Assembly: GCF_037138995.1 (NCBI RefSeq)
Contig: NZ_JBAXHI010000023.1
Coordinates: 1 to 64,000 of the forward strand
Length of the DNA: 64,000 nucleotides
From: Chlorohelix sp037138995
GTDB lineage: Bacteria; Chloroflexota; Chloroflexia; Chloroheliales; Chloroheliaceae
Reading direction: 5' to 3'
The notes below the pieces were generated by a model. The model worked only from the letters and a program-made list of their open reading frames with translations. It did no database searches and was not told where the DNA came from. Below, in pieces: positions 53,844 through 62,454 of the stretch. The position numbers were made by a program, and so were the translations under genes. Every line of letters starts with the position of its first letter. The stretch's first letter is position 1.

Positions 53844-54281
53844 ATGCCAGACGCAGCTTTGATTAAACAGTTGCAGAATTACAGGGAGGAAATAATTTCC
53901 AAACAGGTAGAGGTGCTGCTTAATCAACGGCAAAAGATAGAGAGTGAAACGGTACTTTCAGAAAGAGCCGAAATAACTTTATCGGGAGTGCTGGCATATA
54001 TCCAGAATCGAGACAGAAAAGAAGTGGCGCGGTTGATAGATTCAATCCGATGCCACTTCTCCACTTATAACTCCGACCTTGCTAATTCCAGCTTTGAATT
54101 TACTGCACAAGTTTTAATCGAACTCACCAGCTTGAGCGAAATTCTTAAGCAAATTATGACGAGAGAGCTAAGCGCCAAACATCGCATGGTTAAGAAATTA
54201 GAAGTCAGGATGGAGAGTGTAATACTACTGGTGCAACTGATTTCTAATAGTTCTATTTTCTTCCAGCCTAAATACTCCTAA
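53844..54281 (+). CDS. Helical protein of unknown function downstream of rbcL
   Basis: This 145-residue protein starts 20 bases after rbcL with GGGAAAGG upstream, in the place where rbcS usually sits. It is not a small subunit. It appears all-helical and soluble: LQNYREEIISKQVEVLLNQR at 10-29, then SERAEITLSGVLAYIQNRDR, then a Ser/Thr-Leu rich helix and a basic helix (MTRELSAKHRMVKKLEVRME). The pattern recalls the N-terminal globin-like helical domain of RsbR-type sensors, but only weakly. Linkage to rbcL suggests RuBisCO folding, assembly or regulation; this is inference. Confidence 0.65.
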   Translation: MPDAALIKQLQNYREEIISKQVEVLLNQRQKIESETVLSERAEITLSGVLAYIQNRDRKEVARLIDSIRCHFSTYNSDLANSSFEFTAQVLIELTSLSEILKQIMTRELSAKHRMVKKLEVRMESVILLVQLISNSSIFFQPKYS

Positions 54282-54605
54282 AATTCTTCTTGGATAATTA
54301 AATTTAGACCTCCGGGGCAATTGCAAGGTCGAGAAAATGAAAAAGACAAACCCATTTAATCTCGTAATTTGAGGCAGAAATTTCCCTTTGGAAATGCTGC
54401 TTTGGCTACCTTAACTGTTTCTTGCACACTCTATTCTTTCTTTTTCACTCCAGCTATTTTAGCAAAGAATGCCCTCTTTAGTTCCCCAAAGGTATCAGCC
54501 CTGTGATAATGGGTGTAAAAGTTGTACAAAGCGGGTAGGCTCTGGTAAGATGTAAACTCCACAGATACAGTAGTAGTACCGGAAACAGAAAAGGGTGGCG
54601 AAAAG
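54282..54605. other. Intergenic region with a possible gene remnant
   Basis: The region ends the Calvin cluster. No strong terminator is found. On the minus strand 54431-54562 can encode 43 residues (GTG start, MEFTSYQSLPALYNFYTHYH to AGVKKKE) with plausible protein-like composition but no ribosome binding site. It may be a relic or chance. The promoter of the GT9 gene should lie near the right end; none is obvious. Confidence 0.35.
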
Positions 54606-55832
54606 ATGAAGCTGATGCTTAAAGGCGTAATGCGTAGTGCAGTGCTAAACACCATGAAAATTGCAGCACGCCCAACTCTTCTTTACCGCTCAACTCATCC
54701 CGATTTGACAAAACCTCCCCGTAAATTGCTGGTGATACGCCCAGACCATCTTGGGGATGTCCTGCTTACCACCCCTGCCCTGCGCCTTTTGCGGCAAACG
54801 CTACCGGATACCGAAATAACAGCGTTGGTGGGACCTTGGGGTGCGCCTTCGCTGGTGGGCAATCCAGATATTGACAAACTGGTTCGACTCTCTTTTCCGG
54901 GCTTCAGCCGTCAACCAACTGCCAACCCTTTAGCCCCTTATTTACTTGCGCTCCAGCAATCACGTATTTTGCGTCGGGAAGGTTATGATGCCGTTCTGAA
55001 TATGCGCTATGATTTCTGGTGGGGCGCATTACTGGCGTATCTCTCAGATATTCCAGCACGCTTTGGCTTCGATTGGGACGAATCACGCGCTTTCCTGAAT
55101 TGCCGCCTCTCTTTGCGCCGCGCAGAATTGCCTAAATTGCTCTCTCCATTTGGACAACCACCGCAACATTTCTCTGCCCTTAGTCTTTCGCTGGCTCAAT
55201 TTATGCTCAACACTTGCGGAGTAAAAACACCTTCAGAAGGTTTCGATGCAAGCCTCAAATTTTGCCCTTCTCCTGAAGAAAAGCGTTATGTAAACTTGAT
55301 ACTCTCTGAAATGGGACTTGAGCGTAATGACAAACTGGTAGCTATCCACCCAGGCACTGGGGCAAATCTCAAGTTGTGGACGGTGGAAGGATTTGCAGGG
55401 GTAGCAGACGCAATCAGCCACAAATACAACGCAAAGGTTGTGTTGGTAGGTGGGGAAAAAGAGGCTATATTGGTAAAAAATATTCTGCGCCACTGTCAGA
55501 ACACACCCATTCGCTTGGATTCAGGCGATAATTGGGGTAAGCTCGCTGCTTTATTTGAGCGCAGCCAACTTGTAATTGGGCTGGATAGCGGCCCAATGCA
55601 TTTGGCGGTAGCAATGGGAGCGCCAACTCTCCACCTGTTCGGTCCCACCGATCCTCAGATATTCGGACCATGGGGCGATCCGCAAAAACACCGGCTGGTG
55701 CGTACCGAAATAGACCTTCCCTGCTGTCCATGCGGTGTGCTTGACCCGAACCGCATCTGTTGGAAGGGCGGTTACTGCATGCGTACCATCAAAGTTACAC
55801 AGGTGCTAGGCGAAGTAGCTAGATTTTTATAG
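54606..55832 (+). CDS. Family 9 glycosyltransferase (heptosyltransferase-like)
   Basis: A 408-residue GT-B enzyme. The N-terminal half has LLVIRPDHLGDVLLTTPALRLL, the ADP-heptose:LPS transferase signature. The C-terminal half has VAIHPGTGANLKLWTVEGFA and the donor site GLDSGPMHLAVAMGAPTLHLFG. GGTGG precedes the start. Since Chloroflexota usually lack classical LPS, it probably adds another sugar to an envelope glycan. A cluster of Cys near the C-terminus (CCPCGVLDPNRICW) is conserved in part of the family. It is convergent with the next gene. Confidence 0.88.
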   Translation: MKLMLKGVMRSAVLNTMKIAARPTLLYRSTHPDLTKPPRKLLVIRPDHLGDVLLTTPALRLLRQTLPDTEITALVGPWGAPSLVGNPDIDKLVRLSFPGFSRQPTANPLAPYLLALQQSRILRREGYDAVLNMRYDFWWGALLAYLSDIPARFGFDWDESRAFLNCRLSLRRAELPKLLSPFGQPPQHFSALSLSLAQFMLNTCGVKTPSEGFDASLKFCPSPEEKRYVNLILSEMGLERNDKLVAIHPGTGANLKLWTVEGFAGVADAISHKYNAKVVLVGGEKEAILVKNILRHCQNTPIRLDSGDNWGKLAALFERSQLVIGLDSGPMHLAVAMGAPTLHLFGPTDPQIFGPWGDPQKHRLVRTEIDLPCCPCGVLDPNRICWKGGYCMRTIKVTQVLGEVARFL

Positions 55833-55868
55833 AATTGCTCCTTCCCGTTTGAAAAAGAGCAATTCTAT
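55831..55868. terminator. Bidirectional terminator between convergent genes
   Basis: TAGAATTGCTC (55831-55841) pairs perfectly with GAGCAATTCTA (55858-55868) over eleven base pairs with a 16-base loop. On the plus strand TTTGTTAATG follows. It overlaps the GT9 stop codon and ends three bases before the stop of the molybdenum hydroxylase gene. Confidence 0.65.
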
Positions 55869-55871
55869 TTG

Positions 55872-58178
55872 TTAATGTGTAATTTTGTCCTGTGCGCCCG
55901 CAATAACGGCGGCACGTACTCGTTCGGGGACAGCAGGAATTTCGTTTATCCGCACTCCGGTTGCAGCATAAATGGCATTACAGATGGTCGCGCCACCCGG
56001 TACTATAGGCGGTTCACCCACGCCCTTTGCCCCAAAGGGACCATCCGGCGAAGGAATCTCCACTAATTGCACCTCGATATTGGGTACTTGCGGCGCACTT
56101 TGAAGCGCGTAATCCATCAAGCTACCGTTTATCAAAGTTCCTTCTTCATCATAGACCATTTGCTCATAAAGCGCCCAGCCTAATCCCTGAGTTACGCCAC
56201 CATGAATCTGCCCGTGTACTTCCGCCGGATTAATCGCTTTACCTACATCCTGCACCGCCACATACTCTAGTACCTCAACCTCGCCCGTATCACTATCAAC
56301 CCGAACTTTTGCCAAATGTGCGGTGAAACCGGGCGCATTACGTACAATCGCGCTGTTGCCTCGCCCGAAAACAGGCTCAAAGCGCCCACCAAAACTCATA
56401 CTTTTAGCGGCTATTTCTTTTAGAGTCACCGATTTGCTGCTGACGCCTTTTACCAACACCTTGCCATCTTGCAATTCGAGGTCTTGCGGGTTTGCTTCCA
56501 GTAGTGAAGAAGCGATATTGAGAACCTGCTCTTTGGCATCTTGCGCTGCTTTCAGCACTGCCGCACCTACCGTGTAGAGGGTTTTGCTGCCGCCGCTCGC
56601 TCCGGCGTAAGGTGCGCTGCTGGTATCGGCGTTTTCCACCGTCACTTGCGCTATCTGCAAACCTAGCGTCTCAGCCACAATCAGCCCCAAACTGGTTGTA
56701 ACCCCACTAATATCCGATACGCCGGTAGTAACAGTAATATTGCCATCATGGTCAAGGCGGCAGGTACTACTTGCAGGCTCAAGCCCACCGGGCCAACCGC
56801 CAATCGCAACTCCGATACCCTCACCGGGCGCAACTTTATCACGGTTTAGCCAGAGCGGGTGTTTGGCTAGTTGTTCGATACATTCTTTCAGCCCGATTCG
56901 GGGCATAGCTTTGCCGTTCACCATAATATCGCCTTCTACAATGCAGTTCTGAAGCCGAAATTCAAGCAAGTCACGATTCATGGCGCGAGCCAACGCATCT
57001 ATCGCGGATTCCAGCGCGAAGGTAGTTTGAGGCGAACCGGGGGCGCGATATGCTCCCACTCCCGTTTTATGGGTAAGCACTTCAAAGCATTCAATATCAA
57101 AACTAGCTACCCGATAATAACCCGCCAGTACAATCCCTGCTATACCAAGAGCAGTACCGGGGTAAGCCCCTGTTTCAAAATATACTTTTGCTTTGAGGGC
57201 GCATAGTGTACCATCGGCACGCGCTCCGATTTTAAGCTCGATTTTACCGTTAAAAGATGGGTTTCCGGCGGTGAGGTCTTCCATCCGATAGAATACCAGA
57301 CGTACCGGGCGGCGTGCTACTTTTGCCAATGCCGCCACAAAGGGTTCAATCAGTACAAACTTCCCACCGAACGCACCTCCGCTGGGAGTGGCAATAATTT
57401 TTACTTTGTTTAGTGGTATATTGAGCGCGGCGGAGACTTCTTGGCGGGCGATGAAAGACGCTTGCGTGCTGGTATAGAGCGTGACTCCGCCGCCGATAGT
57501 TGGTTCGGCAAGACACGATTGTGGCTCAATATAGCTTTGATGTATCATCGGTACGGTATAAGTATTCTCTACAAGCGCGGCGGCTTCCGAAAACCCGCCT
57601 TCAATATCGCCTCGTTTGAAATGAATATGGTTGCTGACGTTGTGGGGTAGCTTGAAGCCTACATCCTGATCTTTGGTTTCAACAGTAGCATGCATCTGAG
57701 CATCAGTATCTGCGCCATGCGCTTCACGGGAACGAACGCTCAACGCGCTAGGCTTCAACGCCTCTTCCATTGAGCTAACTACCGGAAGCGGGTCGTAATC
57801 CACAAAAACTTGATCCACCCCATCCAGCGCAGCCGCTTCGGTTTCACCTAACACCACCGCAATAGGCTGCCCATAGAATATCACTTCGTCTTTTGCCAGC
57901 GGGTTACGCCTCCGTGATTCGCTACTCTCCTGCACAATCGGCAAATCTGCGGCAGTTATAACCTTGAACACTCCGGGAACTTTCAAAGCTTCAGAAATAT
58001 CTATGCTATTAATACGAGCGTGGGCATAACGGCTAGTTACAAGGCGAGCGTGCAACATACCGGGCAAAACCAAATCTCCGGCAAACCGTGTCTCTCCGGT
58101 AAGTTTTCCCTCCCCATCTTTGCGTAAGGCATCATGCCCGACCACTTTAAAAAAACCAGAATTTATAGTATCGGTCAC
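55872..58178 (-). CDS. Xanthine dehydrogenase family molybdopterin-binding large subunit
   Basis: The 768-residue protein is the molybdenum subunit of a hydroxylase: small N-terminal Ald_Xan_dh_C domain (VGHDALRKDGEGKLTGETRFAGD, FYGQPIAVVLGE), then the two MoCo domains with PSGGAFGGKF, VGAYRAPGSPQ and the catalytic glutamate in GAKGVGEPP. It would hydroxylate a purine, aldehyde or aromatic CoA substrate at the Mo centre. CO dehydrogenase's AYxCSFR is absent. The [2Fe-2S] and FAD subunits are not adjacent on either side, so the partner genes lie elsewhere or the protein works with shared ones. Confidence 0.92.
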   Translation of the reverse strand: MTDTINSGFFKVVGHDALRKDGEGKLTGETRFAGDLVLPGMLHARLVTSRYAHARINSIDISEALKVPGVFKVITAADLPIVQESSESRRRNPLAKDEVIFYGQPIAVVLGETEAAALDGVDQVFVDYDPLPVVSSMEEALKPSALSVRSREAHGADTDAQMHATVETKDQDVGFKLPHNVSNHIHFKRGDIEGGFSEAAALVENTYTVPMIHQSYIEPQSCLAEPTIGGGVTLYTSTQASFIARQEVSAALNIPLNKVKIIATPSGGAFGGKFVLIEPFVAALAKVARRPVRLVFYRMEDLTAGNPSFNGKIELKIGARADGTLCALKAKVYFETGAYPGTALGIAGIVLAGYYRVASFDIECFEVLTHKTGVGAYRAPGSPQTTFALESAIDALARAMNRDLLEFRLQNCIVEGDIMVNGKAMPRIGLKECIEQLAKHPLWLNRDKVAPGEGIGVAIGGWPGGLEPASSTCRLDHDGNITVTTGVSDISGVTTSLGLIVAETLGLQIAQVTVENADTSSAPYAGASGGSKTLYTVGAAVLKAAQDAKEQVLNIASSLLEANPQDLELQDGKVLVKGVSSKSVTLKEIAAKSMSFGGRFEPVFGRGNSAIVRNAPGFTAHLAKVRVDSDTGEVEVLEYVAVQDVGKAINPAEVHGQIHGGVTQGLGWALYEQMVYDEEGTLINGSLMDYALQSAPQVPNIEVQLVEIPSPDGPFGAKGVGEPPIVPGGATICNAIYAATGVRINEIPAVPERVRAAVIAGAQDKITH

Positions 58179-58265
58179 TTTTTATTCCTTTCTTAAAAAG
58201 CTTTTTTCTAAATAATATAACGATTTAGCTTCAAGCAATGTACAGCCTGATTATAACAGAGATGC

Positions 58266-58293
58266 AAAAAAGCGATGAGATTTAACCCATCGC
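58266..58293 (-). terminator. Rho-independent terminator of uppS operon
   Basis: On the minus strand GCGATG/CATCGC (58288-58293 with 58272-58277) with a ten-base loop is followed by six T residues. It lies 28 bases after the uppS stop. Confidence 0.8.
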
Positions 58294-58320
58294 CTCATAA
58301 TCCACAATATTCGTTATCGG

Positions 58321-59109
58321 TTATTGGTGATTCTGCTCTAGTTGGTCAGCGGTTTTGCCAAATTTGCGGACTCGCCTGCTGTAATCGAGCAAAGCCTGCT
58401 TGAACTCCTCTTTGCCCAACTCAGGCCAGTACAGGTTGGTAAACCAGTATTCACTGTAGGCAGCCTGCCAAATGAGAAAGTTGCTCAGGCGCTGTTCTCC
58501 GGCAGTACGGATAATCAAGTCAGGGTCGGGGCTACCGGTAGAATAAAGGAAACGCCCGATTAATGCCTCGTCAATTTGCTCAGCCGGAACGCCGGATTGC
58601 ACTATCTTACGCACCGCATCTACAATCTCGCTGCGTCCACCGTAATTGAAGCAAACATTCAGAGTAAGGCGAGTATTATGGCGGGTTTTCTCGGTAGCGC
58701 GTTCAATCGCCCGCAAAAGATGGCGTGGCATGCGATCTAAGCGACCTAGATGGCACACCTTAACCCCTTCGGCGTGCAACTTGGGGGTTTCTCGTTCTAT
58801 CACTTCACCAAGAATAGTCATCAAACCGCGCACTTCATCTTCCGGTCTGCTCCAATTCTCGGTGCTGAAGGCATAGAGAGTTAGGTGTTTTACGCCAAAG
58901 CGAACACAGGCTTCAACGATACGCCTGATATTCTCTGCACCTGCGCGATGCCCTGCGATTCGTGGCAAACCGCGTTGTTTTGCCCAACGACCATTCCCAT
59001 CCATCACAATTGCAACATGAACCGGAACAAAACGAGGGTCTATATCTGGGTCCAATGCTTCAACCGGTAGGGTGGAGGGCATGGCTTCCACTATTTTTAC
59101 TCTACTCAT
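58321..59109 (-). CDS. uppS: Isoprenyl (undecaprenyl) diphosphate synthase
   Basis: A 262-residue cis-prenyltransferase with VMDGNGRWAKQRG (catalytic Asp 37), GHRAGAENIRRIVEAC, LTLYAFSTENWSRP and the C-terminal RTAGEQRLSNFLIWQAAYSE motifs. It makes the lipid carrier for cell-wall and glycan units from farnesyl diphosphate and IPP. It is the last gene of pyrH-frr-uppS, 35 bases after frr. Confidence 0.96.
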   Translation of the reverse strand: MSRVKIVEAMPSTLPVEALDPDIDPRFVPVHVAIVMDGNGRWAKQRGLPRIAGHRAGAENIRRIVEACVRFGVKHLTLYAFSTENWSRPEDEVRGLMTILGEVIERETPKLHAEGVKVCHLGRLDRMPRHLLRAIERATEKTRHNTRLTLNVCFNYGGRSEIVDAVRKIVQSGVPAEQIDEALIGRFLYSTGSPDPDLIIRTAGEQRLSNFLIWQAAYSEYWFTNLYWPELGKEEFKQALLDYSRRVRKFGKTADQLEQNHQ

Positions 59110-59144
59110 CCTTGTGAAATTTACCTCTGTTGTACTGCTAAAAT

Positions 59145-59702
59145 TTAAACTTCGAGTATTTCTTTTTCTTTGTGGTGTCCTATTTCTTCCACTTCGTGAA
59201 TGTAGCGAGTGGTAAGTTGTTCAATTTTATCCTGACCGCGCTTTTCGTCATCCTCTCCAATCATTTTCTCTTTCAGCATTTCCTTGAGATCATCGTTATG
59301 GGCGCGTCGAATATTGCGGATAGAAACTTTCCCCTCCTCAATTTTATTCTTCGCCACTTTAACCAAATCCTTGCGGCGATCTTCGGTTAGGGGCGGAAAC
59401 GGCACGCGAATAACTTTTCCATCGTTAGAAGGATTTAAGCCCAGTTCCGATTTCTGGATAGCTTTCTCTATTGCGCCAAAAGCCCCTTTATCGAAAGGTT
59501 GTACCACCAACAAACGCGCTTCCTGTGCAGTGATAGAAGCAAGTTGCTGCAAAGGGGTATTAACCCCATAATATTCGACCTGAAGCTTTTCAATAAGTCC
59601 GGGAGCGGCACGCCCTGTGCGGATATTTTGCATTTGCAGCTTGAGAGCTTCAATCGACTTCTTCATCTGATTCTCAGCTTCGGTAATTATTTCATCTACC
59701 AT
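59145..59702 (-). CDS. frr: Ribosome recycling factor
   Basis: A 185-residue protein of standard RRF length: a three-helix bundle with a small beta domain. Key stretches are LQNIRTGRAAPGLIEKL-like MQNIRTGRAAPGLIEKLQVE, VQPFDKGAFGAIEKAIQ and the C-terminal IRNIRRAHNDDLKEM. With EF-G it splits post-termination ribosomes. It lies 60 bases downstream of pyrH, the usual bacterial order. Confidence 0.97.
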   Translation of the reverse strand: MVDEIITEAENQMKKSIEALKLQMQNIRTGRAAPGLIEKLQVEYYGVNTPLQQLASITAQEARLLVVQPFDKGAFGAIEKAIQKSELGLNPSNDGKVIRVPFPPLTEDRRKDLVKVAKNKIEEGKVSIRNIRRAHNDDLKEMLKEKMIGEDDEKRGQDKIEQLTTRYIHEVEEIGHHKEKEILEV

Positions 59703-59762
59703 AATAAAACCCTTCCTAATATATTTCTCTGTTTGCTACCCTGAAAACAGAACCAGATAGGC

Positions 59763-60476
59763 TTACCTTACCAGCGTTCCGATCTTGTGACCCAACATTG
59801 CTTTTTCAAAGTTGCCATCATCTAAGTTCAACACAATGATAGGCATTTTATTTTCCATACAAAGAGATAACGCCGTGACATCCATTACGCGCAAGCCCAT
59901 ATTGATAGCATCCATATAGGATAGCTCTTCAAATTTGCGAGCATTAGGATTGTTGCGGGGGTCAGCATCATAAACCCCGTCAACCTCATTTTTCTGCATA
60001 ATGATAATATCCGCGTTTATTTCCATAGAACGCAAGGCGGCGGTAGTATCGGTAGTAAAATACGGGTTACCGCTACCCCCTGCTAATATGACGACACGAC
60101 CCTTCTCAAGGTGACGTATTGCACGCCTTCTAATATAAGGTTCTGCTACTTGGTGCATCTGAATAGCAGTCATTACCCGTGTTACAACACCAATACGTTC
60201 AAGGGAGTCTTGTAGAGCCAAAGCGTTAAATACTGTCGCAAGCATCCCCATGTAATCGGCAGTGCTGCGATCCATTCCGCTGGTAGAAGCTTGGAAGCCG
60301 CGCCAAATATTGCCGCCGCCAACTACAATTGCCACTTCTACATTCATTTCATAAATTGTTTTGATTTTGTAAGCCAGAGCTTGGGCTACTTTGGGGTCAA
60401 TGCCGTAACGCTGCTCACCCATCAGGGCTTCTCCGCTCAGCTTGAGCAGAACCCTTTTGTAAACTGGAGTGGACAT
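59763..60476 (-). CDS. pyrH: Uridylate kinase (UMP kinase)
   Basis: A 237-residue amino-acid-kinase fold protein: LLKLSGEALMG, VGGGNIWRG, DYMGMLATVFNALALQD and GGSGNPYFTTDTTAALR are all present. It makes UDP from UMP and ATP as a hexamer, controlled by UTP and GTP. It opens the pyrH-frr-uppS group. A -10-like TATAAT on the minus strand (60545-60550) could be its promoter, but the -35 is poor. Confidence 0.97.
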   Translation of the reverse strand: MSTPVYKRVLLKLSGEALMGEQRYGIDPKVAQALAYKIKTIYEMNVEVAIVVGGGNIWRGFQASTSGMDRSTADYMGMLATVFNALALQDSLERIGVVTRVMTAIQMHQVAEPYIRRRAIRHLEKGRVVILAGGSGNPYFTTDTTAALRSMEINADIIIMQKNEVDGVYDADPRNNPNARKFEELSYMDAINMGLRVMDVTALSLCMENKMPIIVLNLDDGNFEKAMLGHKIGTLVR

Positions 60477-60620
60477 TAGCGCCTTTCTCTATACAATATT
60501 ATTCAATAAAATATATTGCTGCTGCGCCTTTAGAGCTATCGCTTATTATACCCTATATATGACCTATTGGGGTAGTAATTTTGGTTTAGAATGACTCTTA
60601 TGACATCTTAGATTTACAGC

Positions 60621-60655
60621 AAAAAACGCCAGGCTTGTGCATTCCTAGCGTTTTT
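60621..60655 (-). terminator. Terminator after tsf
   Basis: AAAAACGCCAGG (60622-60633) and CCTAGCGTTTTT (60644-60655) form a long stem with one mismatch. On the minus strand the T run of six ends the structure, a typical intrinsic terminator that separates rpsB-tsf from pyrH. The flanking A and T runs make it potentially active on both strands. Confidence 0.8.
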
Positions 60656-60708
60656 AGATTCTAAAACGAGAAGTTAAGTAGTTTGAGTTCTAACTTCACA
60701 GATTTTTA

Positions 60709-61245
60709 TCACTTGCCCAATTCGAAGCGAGTAAAGCGGCGCACCACGATGTTCTCACCCAACTTGCCTTTGGCTTGCTGGATTAAATCCGAAATTGTGA
60801 CTTTCCCATCGCGAATAAAGGGTTGCTTTAATAGCACTACTCCCTCATACCACTTATCGAGGTTCTCGCCGATTTGGCTGTGCATATCGGCAATAGTTTC
60901 AGCCGGAATATCCTCAACGCTGATATAGCGGGGGTCAACACCCACGATATGCTGTGCAATATCTTTCGCCAATTTCTGGAAATCCTCGGTACGTGCTACG
61001 AAGTCGGTTTCACAATTCAGTTCAACCATCGCGCCTATGCGACCAGTGTGAATGTAGGTTTCAATAAGACCTTGTTTTGCTTCTCGCCCAGTTACTTTCT
61101 CGGCTTTACGCAAACCACGCTCGTCCAACCATTTCTTCGCAGCAGCAAAGTCGCCATCTGTTTCTTGCAGAGCTTTTTTACAATCTAGGATACCGGCATT
61201 TGTTTCTTCGCGAAGTTGTTTTACCTGCTGAGCCGAAATTTCCAC
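60709..61245 (-). CDS. tsf: Elongation factor Ts (short form)
   Basis: A 178-residue EF-Ts starting at GTG 61245 after AAGGAG. The N-terminal UBA-like domain (VKQLREETNAGILDCKKAL) and the TDFVAR motif that contacts EF-Tu (about residues 81-86) are intact. Only one core subdomain is present, so it is much shorter than E. coli EF-Ts (283 residues) and resembles the Thermus-type short form, which works as a dimer. It exchanges GDP for GTP on EF-Tu. It follows rpsB by 79 bases. Confidence 0.96.
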   Translation of the reverse strand: MEISAQQVKQLREETNAGILDCKKALQETDGDFAAAKKWLDERGLRKAEKVTGREAKQGLIETYIHTGRIGAMVELNCETDFVARTEDFQKLAKDIAQHIVGVDPRYISVEDIPAETIADMHSQIGENLDKWYEGVVLLKQPFIRDGKVTISDLIQQAKGKLGENIVVRRFTRFELGK

Positions 61246-61324
61246 TTTTATATCTCCTTAATTTTATCTTAAAGAACGCTGAACGGGAGTTTGCCGTTCA
61301 GCGTTAGCCTTACACAATCAGATA

Positions 61325-62224
61325 CTAGCGTCGGCGACGTTGTGGGCGCTGACGTTCGCCCTCTCCACCGCCGCCCTCCTCATCTTCCTTGCGATCAGAA
61401 TGGCGGCTGGCGCGTTCCGCCGCTTCATCCATTAACTGGTCTTGCAGCACCTGTGCGCGACGTTGTGAGCCTTCAATATAGGCATCTGCTAGGTAAGCAG
61501 CAATAATTTTGACTGAGCGAATAGCGTCATCATTACCGGGAATGACATAATCTATTTCATCCGGGTTGCAGTTGGTATCGGTGATAGCAATTACCGGAAT
61601 TTCCAACCGGAGTGCCTCGAGCATTGCAATGCGCTCTTTATGCGGGTCAACCACAAAAATCGCATTAGGCAGATCGTACAGATTCTTGATACCGCCTAGC
61701 ACATCGTTTAGCTTGGTTTTCTCTTCAGTAAGCTTCTTGGCTTCTCGCTTCGGTAATTGCTCAAATTCACCACGAGCTTCGCGGGCTTCCAATTCTGCAA
61801 GGTAGCGCAAACGCTGGCGAATGGTAACAAAGTTGGTGAGCAAGCCACCGGGCCAACGCTTGTTGGCGAAATACTGCCCGCAGCGTTTTGCCTCTTCAGC
61901 TACAGTATCCTGAGCCTGTTTCTTGGTTCCTACGAACAACAGTCGTCCACCTTGAGCCGCCAGTTCCTGTACAAAGGCTGCCGCATCTTCCAAACCGGAA
62001 ACAGATTGACCTAAGTCAATGATATGAATTCCGTTGCGCTCAGTGAAGATGTATTGGCGCATCTTGGGGTTCCAACGCTTGGTCTGGTGTCCAAAGTGTA
62101 CGCCAGATTCCAGCAATGCACGCATTATCTGGGGAACAGTCATGCCCTTCTCGATAGTAGCAAGGGGACGTGGAGCAGACGGGACAAGTTCAGGCGCAGC
62201 GCCCGGATTAACGGTAGTTACCAT
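61325..62224 (-). CDS. rpsB: Ribosomal protein S2
   Basis: A 299-residue S2 with MRALLESGVHFGHQTKRWNPKM, IHIIDLGQS, RLLFVGTKKQAQDTV, RWPGGLLTNF and VDPHKERIAMLEA. It is longer than the usual 230-260 because of a 25-residue N-terminal extension and a charged C-terminal tail (RKEDEEGGGGEG then RRRR). AAAGGAA precedes the start. It leads the rpsB-tsf operon from its own promoter. Confidence 0.97.
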   Translation of the reverse strand: MVTTVNPGAAPELVPSAPRPLATIEKGMTVPQIMRALLESGVHFGHQTKRWNPKMRQYIFTERNGIHIIDLGQSVSGLEDAAAFVQELAAQGGRLLFVGTKKQAQDTVAEEAKRCGQYFANKRWPGGLLTNFVTIRQRLRYLAELEAREARGEFEQLPKREAKKLTEEKTKLNDVLGGIKNLYDLPNAIFVVDPHKERIAMLEALRLEIPVIAITDTNCNPDEIDYVIPGNDDAIRSVKIIAAYLADAYIEGSQRRAQVLQDQLMDEAAERASRHSDRKEDEEGGGGEGERQRPQRRRR

Positions 62225-62321
62225 TGAATGGGATATTCCTTTCTAAATTCGTTTTCTTCCGCTCTCGTCAACCCGGCGATAATCCCGAAAGACACGAATC
62301 GCGCGGTCAGAGAGCGTGCTT

Positions 62322-62350
62322 ATTATGATTTGGCAAGAATTTTGCCGCAA
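62322..62350 (-). promoter_or_regulatory. Promoter of rpsB-tsf
   Basis: On the minus strand TTGCGG (62350-62345), a 17-base spacer, then CATAAT (62327-62322). The leader to rpsB would be about 90 bases. It includes a GC-rich part that could fold, but I see no known S2 leader motif. Confidence 0.6.
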
Positions 62351-62428
62351 AAGATTGTACCATAGGTGGCAAGCATAATGCAATTCAGCTTCAGGACAAA
62401 TTTAGGACGGCTGCAAGAAAGAAATTGT

Positions 62429-62454
62429 CCCCTATAAAACCTTTTTTATAGGGG
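62429..62454. terminator. 11-bp hairpin upstream of rpsB
   Basis: CCCCTATAAAA (62429-62439) pairs perfectly with TTTTATAGGGG (62444-62454) around a CCTT loop. It lies between the P-domain protein gene and the rpsB promoter and probably ends transcription from the right. A second, overlapping stem GGACAA...TTGTCC (62394-62399 with 62425-62430) competes with it. Confidence 0.6.

Noticed and set aside
53844..54281. Small subunit of RuBisCO downstream of rbcL
   Set aside because: It is all-helical and has none of the RbcS motifs. The true small subunit is at 41759-42067.
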